Source of the DNA: a virus
Length of the DNA stretch: 61,944 nt
Strand: one strand, 5' to 3'
IMG/VR virus record: IMGVR_UViG_3300032087_000824
Coordinates: 1-61,944 of that record
The position numbers were made by a program, and so were the translations under genes. The number at the start of each line of letters is the position of its first letter. Positions within the stretch are counted from its first letter, which is position 1. Shown here one piece after another: positions 32,550 through 41,432 of the stretch. The notes under the pieces are model-generated. The model was not told the origin of the DNA, searched no databases, and saw only the letters and a program-made list of their open reading frames with translations.

Positions 32550-32632
32550 TGTCACATCCAATACCAGGATATAGTTATCATTGTGAGGATTGTGGAGAAC
32601 ATTTAACAGAACAAAAACATATCTGCGATTAA
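32549..32632 (+). CDS. 27-aa zinc-knuckle mini protein
   Basis: Start overlaps the preceding stop (TAATG). Sequence has CEDC, then H, H and a final C, enough for a minimal zinc site. Last gene of the rightward operon, followed at once by a convergent terminator. Short, but the coupled start and Cys/His pattern support it. Confidence 0.5.
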   Translation: MSHPIPGYSYHCEDCGEHLTEQKHICD

Positions 32633-32672
32633 GCAAGAGCCGAGGTAGAAAGGATAACACCCTCGGCTTTGC
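32633..32672. terminator. Convergent bidirectional terminator
   Basis: AGCCGAGG (32638-32645) pairs with CCTCGGCT (32661-32668); GCAA/TTGC extends it past one bulged base. T-rich on both sides. It separates the end of the rightward operon from the end of the leftward lysis/late operon, and could also mark a boundary between two phage units. Confidence 0.8.
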
Positions 32673-32678
32673 TATTAT

Positions 32679-32867
32679 TTATTTAGATATTTTTTTCTTT
32701 GCGAACTCTTTAACAACTACCATAGCAGATGATGCACCTGCGATAGCTGCTAATTGGATAGCATCAGCATCAACACCAACTATTGGAGCAACTGTCAATG
32801 CTCCAATAAATGCTTCCACAAATGTCCAAATAGTTTTTTCAAGAATTACTTTATATTCTTCACTCAT
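32679..32867 (-). CDS. Putative holin, 62 aa
   Basis: One hydrophobic segment (~APIVGVDADAIQLAAIAGASSAMVV region) after a TFVEAFIGALT amphipathic part, with a basic C-terminus (KEFAKKKISK). This resembles the r1t-type holins often found next to amidases. The start overlaps the amidase stop (ATGA). Holin would open the inner membrane for the lysin at the end of infection. Confidence 0.65.
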   Translation of the reverse strand: MSEEYKVILEKTIWTFVEAFIGALTVAPIVGVDADAIQLAAIAGASSAMVVVKEFAKKKISK

Positions 32868-33481
32868 TTTATTAAGTTTCCTAACTTTAGTTTATTATCT
32901 ATGTTTTCTAGTTTAGCAATAATGATATCTAGTTTTTTATCTGTAGTCATTTTATTCTTTACTTGACTTGATTTTTGTGGAGATTTGTGTTCAATAATCC
33001 ATTGTCGCCAAGCATCACCTGGACAATCTGTTTGTTTAAAAAAACTGTGAGGTTTAAGTTCACCACCTACTTGTTCGTAGAGCCACTCAATAGATTTAAT
33101 AGCTTTATCTGAAGGCTTGTCGGTAGGATTGCTACCACCCAACCAGCACACAGCAACATAATGCTTGTTATTATAGTTAATCTCTTCCCTACTGTTGCCA
33201 CCTTGTGCTGCACTTCTGTTTCCAAATCCTCTGCCTTCATATATTTGTCCTGTATCTCCTACTAAAAAGTTATATGCTACATCATTCCAACCTCTGTCTA
33301 CTTGATGCAGTCTTTGTATTGTCTTACACTGGTCCATCTCTGCTTGATTTCCTATTGCAGTAGGATAAGCAGACCAGTGTATAACTAATCCTTTTACTTC
33401 TCCTAGTTTACTAAATTTTGTTTTGTTAGGTTTAGCACCCCAACTATCTCTACTTATTATTTTCACAGTTATTACTCCCAT
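32864..33481 (-). CDS. N-acetylmuramoyl-L-alanine amidase (lysin)
   Basis: About 205 aa, an Amidase_2/PGRP fold that cuts the MurNAc-L-Ala bond. Zinc ligands: VIHWSA (H ~35), KPHSFF (H near 142) and TDCPGD (C near 150), with a conserved WNDVAYNF block between. C-terminal ~45 residues are a Lys-rich coil, perhaps wall-binding. Start is uncertain: ATG 33481, or GTG 33466 preceded by GGGAG. Lies beside the putative holin at the end of the late operon, thus the likely lysis enzyme. Confidence 0.88.
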   Translation of the reverse strand: MGVITVKIISRDSWGAKPNKTKFSKLGEVKGLVIHWSAYPTAIGNQAEMDQCKTIQRLHQVDRGWNDVAYNFLVGDTGQIYEGRGFGNRSAAQGGNSREEINYNNKHYVAVCWLGGSNPTDKPSDKAIKSIEWLYEQVGGELKPHSFFKQTDCPGDAWRQWIIEHKSPQKSSQVKNKMTTDKKLDIIIAKLENIDNKLKLGNLIK

Positions 33482-33539
33482 TCTTACAGTTACATATCTG
33501 TACAAAAGAACCATCTTCTTTTACTTCTACCATACACAT
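33450..33539 (-). CDS. Possible 29-aa cysteine-containing peptide
   Basis: ATG two bases after the stop of the previous gene (TAATATG), ends at TAG 33450, overlapping the amidase start in another frame. Contains CNC and one more cysteine. May only be a translation-coupling reading frame. Confidence 0.3.
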   Translation of the reverse strand: MCMVEVKEDGSFVQICNCKNGSNNCENNK

Positions 33540-33540
33540 A

Positions 33541-34014
33541 TTATCTATTACTTTCTAACCAAGCAATTCTATTTCCATAGTCATCTAGCTTCCATAAATC
33601 ATTTGTTAAAGATTGTAACTGTGTTTCTAATCTAATTACTTGGTCGCCAAGATTATCCCATTCCCATTTCTCAGGAAGATATTTGTTTTCTATATCCCAA
33701 CCACTATCTAAAACATCTTGTCTTAGGTTATTAACATCAGCTTGTAGATAAGCAATCTGTTCTCCTAAGTATTCTGCATTAACAAGTTGTTGTTCTAAAT
33801 CAAATATCTTTTCGTAAAGAACTGCAATATCAGAAGCTACCATAGTTTCTTCTTTTAACCTACCAAAGTCTTGTTCAATAAAATCCATACGCTCATCAAT
33901 ACCTTGAAGTGTATTGACTATCTCAGCAGCAGTACCTAAACCTGCACCAACAGAACCCATAAGAGCTACTGCTGTTGCAACTAAACCTATGTTATCTTTT
34001 ATTTTTTTTATCAT
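33541..34014 (-). CDS. Membrane-anchored coiled-coil protein, 157 aa
   Basis: N-terminal hydrophobic segment (GLVATAVALMGSVGAGLG) followed by a long charged coiled coil (residues ~40-150). The ATG at 34014 overlaps the previous stop (ATGA). Location next to the amidase suggests a role in lysis (spanin-like or regulator) or anchoring; sequence alone does not decide. Confidence 0.6.
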   Translation of the reverse strand: MIKKIKDNIGLVATAVALMGSVGAGLGTAAEIVNTLQGIDERMDFIEQDFGRLKEETMVASDIAVLYEKIFDLEQQLVNAEYLGEQIAYLQADVNNLRQDVLDSGWDIENKYLPEKWEWDNLGDQVIRLETQLQSLTNDLWKLDDYGNRIAWLESNR

Positions 34015-34118
34015 ATCTTGCAAGCATCTCCACAATCATCATCAAACTCTTGTGATGTATCTACGAATACAGGATTATCTGTGAACATATCTTGCGGTAG
34101 TGTAAAATCTTCTTCCAT
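34011..34118 (-). CDS. 35-aa acidic peptide
   Basis: Begins MEEDFTLPQD and ends with a Cys-Gly-Asp-Ala-Cys stretch. The stop overlaps the next gene's start by ATGA. No family. Supported by the tight junction. Confidence 0.45.
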   Translation of the reverse strand: MEEDFTLPQDMFTDNPVFVDTSQEFDDDCGDACKI

Positions 34119-34121
34119 TGT

Positions 34122-34247
34122 TTACATTAAGTAAGCACTAATAACTATTGCTACTGTGCCTACTAATCCTAATATTTTATGAAACTCTGATTTGTCTAAT
34201 TTAGTATCAAGCTGTTCTTCTATTTTATCTAGCTTTTCTAATATCAT
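34122..34247 (-). CDS. 41-aa single-pass membrane protein
   Basis: A short amphipathic helix (KLDKIEEQLDTKLDK) then one transmembrane segment (GLVGTVAIVISAYLM) at the very C-terminus. AAGGAGTTAAAT ribosome site. In a lysis region such a protein could be a second holin, antiholin or pinholin. Confidence 0.6.
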   Translation of the reverse strand: MILEKLDKIEEQLDTKLDKSEFHKILGLVGTVAIVISAYLM

Positions 34248-34297
34248 TATATTTAACTCCTTCTGTGTAAATCCGTTTTGATATTTTTCGCTAGACA

Positions 34298-34447
34298 CTA
34301 TGGTAGGTCATCCTTACTCCACTCATTATCTAAATCAATAATAGTTTTAAACTCTTTATTAAAATTAATATCATTTACTAATTGTTTAAGGTAAGATGTA
34401 AAATCTTTAAAACAATAACCTAAAGCAAAAACAATAATAAATTCCAT
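34298..34447 (-). CDS. Hypothetical 49-aa protein
   Basis: Starts with a short hydrophobic stretch (MEFIIVFALGYC) then an acidic helical part. No ribosome site is visible. Weak evidence beyond an open frame filling the gap between neighbours. Confidence 0.35.
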   Translation of the reverse strand: MEFIIVFALGYCFKDFTSYLKQLVNDINFNKEFKTIIDLDNEWSKDDLP

Positions 34448-34466
34448 ACTTTGGAATTGTATCACA

Positions 34467-35174
34467 TTATTTATAATCTTCTAGTTTAATAATTTTTCTA
34501 TAGTTACCACGAAAGGAAGTCATTAATCTTAGGTGCCTTCTTTTAATATCTTCTAGTATTTTCTTAGGTGCTTGACCTTTACCATATACTTCAAAGTCTA
34601 ACTTCTTTCTTTCAAAAGGAACTATACGAAAAAAAGGTACACCTGATTTAATGTTTATTAATTCTTTATCACCATACAAAGCTACTTGTGGATTAACTTC
34701 GTGGTGAACATCAGTGTGTATAACACCTGGTAATACTTCCCAATCAGTGTTGTAGTCATAGTAAACAGGCAATTGTAGTATGCTCCAACCTGGTGGTGTA
34801 ATAATAGTCCAAGGACATATAGCTTTATATATTGCATTGACACCTGCTTCTTCAGGTATCCAATCTACAAACTGTTTATTGTCGTGAAAATCCCATTCAA
34901 ATCCCTCAACAGAAGTTGTCCATCTCCAGTTAATACCATTGTTAGCTAGTATTACATCACACCAATTAGGTATTATAAACCCATTAGAAAACCAATCCTT
35001 ATAACTAGGGCATCTTCTTACAGTTCCACCTGGTTCAAATGGTTGTTGTCCTTCAAATAGTCTAGGAACTTTCTTATACCAACTAGGCATATGCATAGCA
35101 CTAGGGTATGGTTTTAATTCAGGTACTAATTCTAGTCCATCGTATTTTGATACAAAGATTACTTTGTCTTTCAT
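34467..35174 (-). CDS. Hypothetical 235-aa protein
   Basis: Aromatic- and proline-rich sequence with PSWYKKVP near residue 30, CP-YKDWFSNGF, and a WDFH block; mixed beta content. Similar proteins are seen in marine phages, but their function is not known to me. AGGTGGAGTA ribosome site. Lies between tail-fibre genes and the lysis genes. Confidence 0.6.
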   Translation of the reverse strand: MKDKVIFVSKYDGLELVPELKPYPSAMHMPSWYKKVPRLFEGQQPFEPGGTVRRCPSYKDWFSNGFIIPNWCDVILANNGINWRWTTSVEGFEWDFHDNKQFVDWIPEEAGVNAIYKAICPWTIITPPGWSILQLPVYYDYNTDWEVLPGVIHTDVHHEVNPQVALYGDKELINIKSGVPFFRIVPFERKKLDFEVYGKGQAPKKILEDIKRRHLRLMTSFRGNYRKIIKLEDYK

Positions 35175-35192
35175 TACTCCACCTTTCTATTG

Positions 35193-35426
35193 TTAAAGTA
35201 AATCTAAATCTCTAAGTTCTGTTATGTCTTGTTTACTTATTCCTGCTTCTTGTATTGTCATATTTTGAAACCTGCTGCAGTTATCTACTTGTTTAATAAA
35301 CATTTCAGCCAAGGCTTCTGCTGTTATTGTAGCGTGTCCATCATAATGTGCTAAGTAATCAAAGTGATGTATAGGTTGCCAATCTTCTAATCCTACAAAT
35401 GGTTCTATTAGTGTATCGTAATCCAT
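35193..35426 (-). CDS. Hypothetical 77-aa protein
   Basis: ATG at 35426 overlaps the preceding TAA (TAATG). Acidic, with HHFDYLAHYDGH near residue 20, a possible metal site. Perhaps a tail-fibre chaperone or a small late protein, from position only. Confidence 0.55.
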   Translation of the reverse strand: MDYDTLIEPFVGLEDWQPIHHFDYLAHYDGHATITAEALAEMFIKQVDNCSRFQNMTIQEAGISKQDITELRDLDLL

Positions 35427-35641
35427 TACCAATCCCTTACCATAGGTGCATTTGTTTCAGGGTCACAAGTTGTTTGTTTAAGTAATTCATAGTACCACTC
35501 TAAATCAGTAGCAGGTTTTGTTACAGTGTCTTGACATACTGCCATATCATCTCTGTTACTAGTAATAGAAAAACATCTTCTTACATCATCTACTACTACA
35601 CATACTATGTCTAAATCATATGGTTCTGTGTTAGCTGCCAT
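35426..35641 (-). CDS. Hypothetical 71-aa protein
   Basis: TAATG junctions at both ends. Residues include two cysteines and an acidic middle; no recognised domain. It separates the glycine-rich fibre protein from the 77-aa gene, and may be a fibre assembly factor, although the sequence does not show this. Confidence 0.55.
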   Translation of the reverse strand: MAANTEPYDLDIVCVVVDDVRRCFSITSNRDDMAVCQDTVTKPATDLEWYYELLKQTTCDPETNAPMVRDW

Positions 35642-36567
35642 TATGCTCCTATACTAGATACTTTCTGTGTAGTTCCGTGAGCTCCACGACTACCATTTAT
35701 CCTAAGGTTTTTAGCACCTGAGTTACCTGAACCACCATTACCACCATTTACATTTGTAGTTATTGAACCTGATACTGTTCCACCTGCTAAAAGAATAATT
35801 CTACCTCCACCTGAGCCACCACCACCGTAAGAGTATAAAGGTTCTGAACCACCCCAACCTGCACTACCACCATTTCCACCAGGACAGGATATTGTTCCTG
35901 AGCCATTAATGTTACCTCTAGCTACCATTACGAATAATCCTCCTGAATAACTAGCACCTGAAAACGGAGAACCTGAAGGGTTTCCTGCACCTGAACCCAT
36001 TGGATATGCACCACCTGTTTGACCATTACCTCCACGACCACCATATCTTTGTTCGCTGTCTCCTGCTCCAATATCACCGTTTCCACCTGCTCCACCTGCA
36101 TAAGGTGAACCTTGGTTCTTGCTATCTTGTGGGTTGTTTCCTGCTGCACCACCATAGCCTGTTCCACCTGAACCATCTCCTGTGTTAGAACCTGAGAATA
36201 CATTAAAAGAGTTACCTGAAGTTGCAGGCATTTTAGAAAATATATCTGTTAAGTCAGGGTGTATGCCATTAGCATCTGTACTACCATTTCCCCATTGTGA
36301 TGTAGAGTTTGTAAATGAACCTGTTTGACCTGATTTAATCCAATGCATATTCCAAGAAGTATCAGCAGGAGTACCACCATAACCACCGTATACAGTGATA
36401 GTTCCATTAATAGTTGCATCTCCATCTACAAATATCATAACACCTCTACACCTATTAGCAGGTGTAAGTGTATTACCACTACTTAAATTAAAAGATGAAT
36501 ATTGTCTTACCACCATATCGCCATCATATCCATTTGGATTTGTTACTGACCAAGTATATGCTGCCAT
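35641..36567 (-). CDS. Glycine-rich tail-fibre/adhesin protein, 308 aa
   Basis: From about residue 130 onward, polyglycine-rich patches (GGSGGTGYGGAAG, GGGGSGGGR and others) alternate with short polar segments, as in phage adhesins with packed polyglycine helices (such as gp38-like). The first ~130 residues are beta-rich. AGGAGTAAATA ribosome site. Likely a receptor-binding tip at the tail. Confidence 0.75.
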   Translation of the reverse strand: MAAYTWSVTNPNGYDGDMVVRQYSSFNLSSGNTLTPANRCRGVMIFVDGDATINGTITVYGGYGGTPADTSWNMHWIKSGQTGSFTNSTSQWGNGSTDANGIHPDLTDIFSKMPATSGNSFNVFSGSNTGDGSGGTGYGGAAGNNPQDSKNQGSPYAGGAGGNGDIGAGDSEQRYGGRGGNGQTGGAYPMGSGAGNPSGSPFSGASYSGGLFVMVARGNINGSGTISCPGGNGGSAGWGGSEPLYSYGGGGSGGGRIILLAGGTVSGSITTNVNGGNGGSGNSGAKNLRINGSRGAHGTTQKVSSIGA

Positions 36568-36576
36568 TATTTACTC

Positions 36577-36981
36577 CTAATCGTTACCGTCATTGAATGC
36601 ACCATCACTACTGTCACCAAAGTAGTTAGGTTCTATTACTATATTAAATTCTCTTGGACTTTCATTACCAAGGTCATCACTAGCAGTTACTGTAAAAGTA
36701 CTTGTAGTGCTACTTGTAACTTGTCCTGGTGTTCCACTAATTGTAGCAGTTCCATTACCATTATCTACCATTGACAATCCTGAAGGTAATGAACCTGAAG
36801 TGATTGCAAAGCTTTCTCCGTTACCTGCTTCGTCTGCAGCTTGTAAAGTTATGTTGCTATCTTGTGATGATATAGCAACACCAGGTCTAAATGTACCTAC
36901 ATTACCTGCAGCAGTTGTCCATACAGGACCATCAGCATCTCCTACTGATATGAAAGCAAATTTATATGCACCTACAGGCAT
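36577..36981 (-). CDS. Ig-like putative tail protein, 134 aa
   Basis: The middle matches putative Ig (He_PIG-type) domains: LPSGLSM-NGNGTATISGTP, then a FTVTASDDLGN strand. Such domains on tail fibres give weak sugar or surface binding. Located between two other fibre-like genes. Confidence 0.7.
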   Translation of the reverse strand: MPVGAYKFAFISVGDADGPVWTTAAGNVGTFRPGVAISSQDSNITLQAADEAGNGESFAITSGSLPSGLSMVDNGNGTATISGTPGQVTSSTTSTFTVTASDDLGNESPREFNIVIEPNYFGDSSDGAFNDGND

Positions 36982-36987
36982 AGCACC

Positions 36988-37890
36988 CTAGGAGTTTCTC
37001 ATATCCTGAAGGAATGTGACGTGAGGAGTACCACCGTTTACAAATAAGAATGAAACAATATCTACTGTACTTAATGTAGTACTCATAGCAAATCCTCCAT
37101 TACCACTTGTATTAGCAGTAACTGCACTAGCACCATTTACGGTTACAGATAATGTAACTCCATAAGCTGTTGCTGCGTCTTGTGTAATAATTAATTGTGC
37201 TACTGCAACACCTGATGTAGGAACATTTGTAAAGTCTATTGAGGTAATTGCTTCTGTTAATGTAATTGTTGCGACATTTCCTGATGCTAAATCTACATCT
37301 ACATTTCCACTAGAACTTGTTACAGCTTGTACTGTTTCAGTTACGTCTGTTAATGTACCACCAGTATGGTCTAACTTAGCATCTAATTGTGTTTGTGCAT
37401 TAGAACTTAATGTATTTATATATTGAAACTCTGTGCTTGTTACAGAGCCATCTGCAATCTTAGTAGCATCTATACCACTAGCTAATGTTGTAGCTATATC
37501 TTGTGTAGCTGATGCTATTGTACCTGTTACTTCACCTGTTAAAGCTACGTCATTAATTCTATCGTGTACATCCTCTATCATTTCTTTTACAACAGACATA
37601 CGAATGGTTACACCATCATCGTGACTTGGGTCTGCTGCGTGTCTATTCTCAATATCTCTGTTAGATGTGGTTACTAAATCACATACTAAACCTGATATGG
37701 TTTCTACATAAACTACTTCTCTTTTAGTTAAACTATCAGGGTCTATTACTAAATAGAATGGTCCTGCTATAGGGTTAGTACCATCTGATGTAGGTGCTGC
37801 ATCTAATGTAATAGTTGTATCAGATGCACCAATATTTCCATTTGCTGTTGTTTCAAAAAAGTTAGCTAAGTTTACTTCTCTTGCTGGCAT
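36988..37890 (-). CDS. Tail-fibre protein, 300 aa
   Basis: N-terminal ~100 residues beta-rich (includes TTSNRDIENRHAAD, a motif common in fibre shafts near receptor-binding modules); middle has TSTEFQYINTLSSNAQTQLDAK, a widespread trimeric-fibre repeat; C-terminal part is beta-rich with no cysteine. Strong match to the general fibre pattern. TAATG coupling with the small gene before it. Confidence 0.75.
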   Translation of the reverse strand: MPAREVNLANFFETTANGNIGASDTTITLDAAPTSDGTNPIAGPFYLVIDPDSLTKREVVYVETISGLVCDLVTTSNRDIENRHAADPSHDDGVTIRMSVVKEMIEDVHDRINDVALTGEVTGTIASATQDIATTLASGIDATKIADGSVTSTEFQYINTLSSNAQTQLDAKLDHTGGTLTDVTETVQAVTSSSGNVDVDLASGNVATITLTEAITSIDFTNVPTSGVAVAQLIITQDAATAYGVTLSVTVNGASAVTANTSGNGGFAMSTTLSTVDIVSFLFVNGGTPHVTFLQDMRNS

Positions 37891-38069
37891 TATGTTTTCT
37901 TCTCCGTATTAACTGTATCGCCAAGTCTTGATAGTCCAAAACTTGCTAGACCTATTATAGCAGAATAACTTACATCGTCAGTAAAATCAATATCTTCATC
38001 AATAGGTAAGTTACCAATAGTATCTATTTGAAGGCTACCACCTTCTTTCATAATAGTTAGCATTGACAT
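37890..38069 (-). CDS. 59-aa small late protein
   Basis: ATG at 38069 after TTAGGATTATT. Acidic N-terminal half, hydrophobic middle (SAIIGLASFGLSRLG). Its TAA overlaps the next ATG (TAATG). No recognised family. Confidence 0.55.
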   Translation of the reverse strand: MSMLTIMKEGGSLQIDTIGNLPIDEDIDFTDDVSYSAIIGLASFGLSRLGDTVNTEKKT

Positions 38070-38093
38070 AGTAATAATCCTAACATAATATTT

Positions 38094-40064
38094 TTAACCT
38101 CCAAATCTCATTACACCTAATGTTTCTATACCAAATACAACTCTTGATGATACATCAGAAACAATAGGAACTCTTGTTCCACGCACTGTAAGTACAGCAT
38201 ATGTAGTAACAGAACCTCTTTCAGTATTAACTGTTATAGGATAACTTAAATTTTCTACTACACCTTTGACAACTTCAGCAGGGTCAAATAGTTCTAATGT
38301 TATACTGTCACCTTCTTTTCCTCTAAGTTCATTGTATAAACTATCACCTAAACCTTTTACAATTAATGGTTTTCTATTAGGTCTTTCTACTCTATCTGAA
38401 ATATTTATAGGTACCCTTACAACTACAAGTTCAGGTCTAGCTAATGCACGAAACTGAAATGATTTAACTTTAGGTGTGTCTTGTTGTAAGTGACTATTTA
38501 GTACTAGCTTACCAATAATGTATCTAGCTACAGGTGTAATCTGTTTCTCAGCATCACCTGCACCGTGGTTTTGTTTTAGTCCAAGCTTATATCCAGTACT
38601 ATCAGGATTGTCTAAATCTTCAAATTTATTAGAAAATCTAAGTTCTACATCTGTATCACTAGGTAGTTCTAGTGTAGATACTGCTGCACCTACAAACTGT
38701 TTTCTTTCTGCTGTGTAAAAATCTGCTGCAGAACTTATGATATAACCTGTACTTTCGTATGTAGTCTGCTCTTTAAATACATTATGACCTGATACTGATA
38801 TAAGAAACATACCATCTGATTGTGTGATACCTCTGCATTTACCTGTACCTACTGTTAATAAATCTCTAGCCAAACCACCTGTTGGTAAGTAGTATCGCCA
38901 CAGATTTAATTCATTAGAAGCTTCACAAACTCCCATATACACACTATCTCTAGATACAAACATACTATATGGTGTAGTATCTACACCATCTGCAAACCAT
39001 TCTTTTATAAGTTGTCTATTAGCTAGTACATATAAATCATCAGCTACAACAAGCTGTGCTCTATATAATCTGCCTACTGTTCTAGTAGCTTCTTGTGTTC
39101 CTAAAAATATTATTCCTTCTGTTGCAGCAATTGTAAATATTTTTTCAAATGATACTTTACTTTGACCTTTAACTTGTGGTGTACCACCATTGTCTTTAAT
39201 AGAATAAACTTTACCATTCTCATTACTTACAAGTACAACTGCACCTGCATCAGCAGCACTAGTAAACTTAGCTTCAGCAGTTACAACTAAATCAGATGAA
39301 GCAGTTGTAAATTTATTATTAAAGTTCCTTGCTATTGGGTCTGCGTGCCATAAGTAGTGTGTACCATTAGATACACCAGCTACAAACACAAAACCTTTTT
39401 CTACAAATATGTTATTCAAATATCCTGATATAACACTGCCTAAACTTTCATTAGTCCAAGATGAACCATCATAGTGTTGCAACTCTGTATTAGTTCCACT
39501 TCCAGCAGTAATAAACAAAGTACCACCAAAAGGTGCCATACCAGTTATGTCATAACCAGCAGTTAAAGAAAGTGTCCAAGTAGTTCCACCATTACTACTT
39601 GCATAAATATTTGCACCACTAGCTAACCATAATGTTTCTCCACTATCACCATTTGTTCTAACTAAGAAACTATTGTCTGATAAATTTGAGCCAGTAACTT
39701 CTAGTGATGTAGTGTTATGTAGTAAGTGTATGTTGTATGATACTTCATCTTCTCCGTGAAAAACATCTATACCTCTACTATCCCAAAATCTTGTACTATC
39801 ATTAGGCTGTCCATTAGCTCTGTGTGCAGTATCTAAACCTTGACCACCTGTAAAATTATTTCTTGAATATATACGACCTAAGTTAGATGTAAAGTCCTCA
39901 GCGTTTTGTTTAACATTAATACCTTGTTCTTGTACATCTGATGATTGTATTGTCATTTCTCTGCCAGGTCCTATAGCAGTTCTTAGAAGCATAGTATCAA
40001 GCCTTGCATCATATCCATAACTTTTAGGTTTACCAATAAAATTAGTAGAAGGTATTCTAGGCAT
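38094..40064 (-). CDS. Tail protein, beta-propeller/nozzle-like, 656 aa (module B)
   Basis: Repeated beta motifs through the middle (GETLWLASGANIYASSNGG, GGTLFITAGSG, VEKGFVFVAGVSN, EGIIFLGTQEA) suggest a propeller-like body. N-terminus matches the module A fragment at 1-424. Position after the adaptor gene and before fibre genes fits a tail hub or nozzle. No exact family. Confidence 0.7.
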   Translation of the reverse strand: MPRIPSTNFIGKPKSYGYDARLDTMLLRTAIGPGREMTIQSSDVQEQGINVKQNAEDFTSNLGRIYSRNNFTGGQGLDTAHRANGQPNDSTRFWDSRGIDVFHGEDEVSYNIHLLHNTTSLEVTGSNLSDNSFLVRTNGDSGETLWLASGANIYASSNGGTTWTLSLTAGYDITGMAPFGGTLFITAGSGTNTELQHYDGSSWTNESLGSVISGYLNNIFVEKGFVFVAGVSNGTHYLWHADPIARNFNNKFTTASSDLVVTAEAKFTSAADAGAVVLVSNENGKVYSIKDNGGTPQVKGQSKVSFEKIFTIAATEGIIFLGTQEATRTVGRLYRAQLVVADDLYVLANRQLIKEWFADGVDTTPYSMFVSRDSVYMGVCEASNELNLWRYYLPTGGLARDLLTVGTGKCRGITQSDGMFLISVSGHNVFKEQTTYESTGYIISSAADFYTAERKQFVGAAVSTLELPSDTDVELRFSNKFEDLDNPDSTGYKLGLKQNHGAGDAEKQITPVARYIIGKLVLNSHLQQDTPKVKSFQFRALARPELVVVRVPINISDRVERPNRKPLIVKGLGDSLYNELRGKEGDSITLELFDPAEVVKGVVENLSYPITVNTERGSVTTYAVLTVRGTRVPIVSDVSSRVVFGIETLGVMRFGG

Positions 40065-41059
40065 TAGTTAGTGTAATTTATGCTGTTAATAGTAACAGGC
40101 TCAGGATATCTAGCTCTTAGGTCCTTTCGTGCTTGTTGAAGTAAAACTCTTTGATATTGTAATAATGAATTACGAAGTCTAGTTGCACTATCAACAGGAA
40201 AATTTTGTACTTGCATTTGGTCTGTAATGTAATCAGCAGTAGCTGTTGGTATATCTCTACCTGATACTAACTGTGCTGCTACACCAGCCATAACAATAGG
40301 TTCATATTCTGTTTCTAAACCAATAGTTGATAAACTTGTTTCTTCTGTTGTAGGTTCTATAAACTTCTTTTTAAAAGTAACATAAACTTCTTGACCTGCA
40401 CTAATACCATAAACTTGCAGTGCATTAACTTTATTAGGTCCATTGTTTGAGTATGTAAGAGTTTGTTCTGTACCTGTAGCGTCAGTATATGTAAAAGGAT
40501 TAGGCAAATCTATTAGCTCACAACTTACTCCTGTATATCCTATACCTGTTTCATCAGAACCTGCAGACCAATCAGTATATTGTGATATTGCTTTGAGTGG
40601 TGTAATTAAGTAGTTATCATTTGCACCATCTAAAATAATATATCCTGATTTAGCTGTTACAGATTTAGTTTCTGTAGCAAATAAAGTAGGATACATATTT
40701 TTTATTTGGTCACATACAGCATCAAAAACATTTTGTCTAGGAAATGGAGGTGATATCTTAATTATATCTCCAGCATCGTGTATAGCTGCAGTAGTACCTC
40801 TTGCACCTCTAGTAACTGTAATAGTATTAGTAGTAGTATTTAAGTCAGTACATACTAGAAGTTCTCTATCTATTTCAATAATAGTTCCAGCATTTAAAGC
40901 ATCTTCTTCTTCAACACTAAGTAAATTATTATTGAATACAACTGTAGTATCAGATGCACTAATACCAGTTTCTAATGTTGTATAACTAACAACATCATCC
41001 ATTGGTTCTAAATATTCTCTGTAAGTCCTATCAACTAGGTCGCCAATGTTACTACTCAT
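40064..41059 (-). CDS. Head-tail adaptor/neck-like structural protein (module B)
   Basis: 331 aa; homologue of the 424-1437 product with the same blocks (see there: REYLEP, FPRQNVFDAV, ATETKSV and C-terminal ARKDLRARYPEPV). In B a 112-aa gene separates it from MCP, unlike in A. TAATG coupling with the tail gene. Confidence 0.75.
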   Translation of the reverse strand: MSSNIGDLVDRTYREYLEPMDDVVSYTTLETGISASDTTVVFNNNLLSVEEEDALNAGTIIEIDRELLVCTDLNTTTNTITVTRGARGTTAAIHDAGDIIKISPPFPRQNVFDAVCDQIKNMYPTLFATETKSVTAKSGYIILDGANDNYLITPLKAISQYTDWSAGSDETGIGYTGVSCELIDLPNPFTYTDATGTEQTLTYSNNGPNKVNALQVYGISAGQEVYVTFKKKFIEPTTEETSLSTIGLETEYEPIVMAGVAAQLVSGRDIPTATADYITDQMQVQNFPVDSATRLRNSLLQYQRVLLQQARKDLRARYPEPVTINSINYTN

Positions 41060-41067
41060 TGTACCTC

Positions 41068-41406
41068 CTAGCTAGTTCTAAATAATAATGTTATAGCTCT
41101 ATCGGCTGCTTCTGTTCCGTTGCTTGTAATTCTAATATATCCTGCTGATGCAAAAGCCCAACCACTAGGGTCTACTCTTACTGCATCTCCAGCAGTTACT
41201 GTATAAGATACTTCACTACCATCTGTTTCTACAACATCGTGCCAAGTAGTTCCGTTTAAAGAAAAATCAAAAGTAACCTTTGTTCCTGTAAAGCTAGCAG
41301 GAAATATAATTCCTGACAACAACATACCATCTGTCTTTACAGTTAATGAATTACTTGCATCTGCAGATACATCAATTAAAGCTTCTTTGCCTATTGTTCT
41401 AATCAT
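41068..41406 (-). CDS. Beta-rich small protein beside MCP, found only in module B
   Basis: 112 aa, few charged residues, alternating beta strands (LTVKTDGMLLSGIIFPASF, KVTFDFSLNGTTWHDV). Position after MCP and a compact beta-sandwich pattern suggest a capsid decoration or head fibre protein. Module A has no counterpart between MCP and adaptor (only ~65 nt lie there). Confidence 0.6.
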   Translation of the reverse strand: MIRTIGKEALIDVSADASNSLTVKTDGMLLSGIIFPASFTGTKVTFDFSLNGTTWHDVVETDGSEVSYTVTAGDAVRVDPSGWAFASAGYIRITSNGTEAADRAITLLFRTS

Positions 41407-41432
41407 ATCGTTCCTTATCTTAGCAGACTTAA

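Noticed and set aside
32633-32672. Attachment site or prophage border
   Set aside because: No integrase, tRNA end or matching direct repeat was seen; the sequence is explained by a convergent terminator.
35760-36200. CRISPR array or DNA repeat array
   Set aside because: The repeats are GGN codons of the glycine-rich fibre protein, with no regular spacer.
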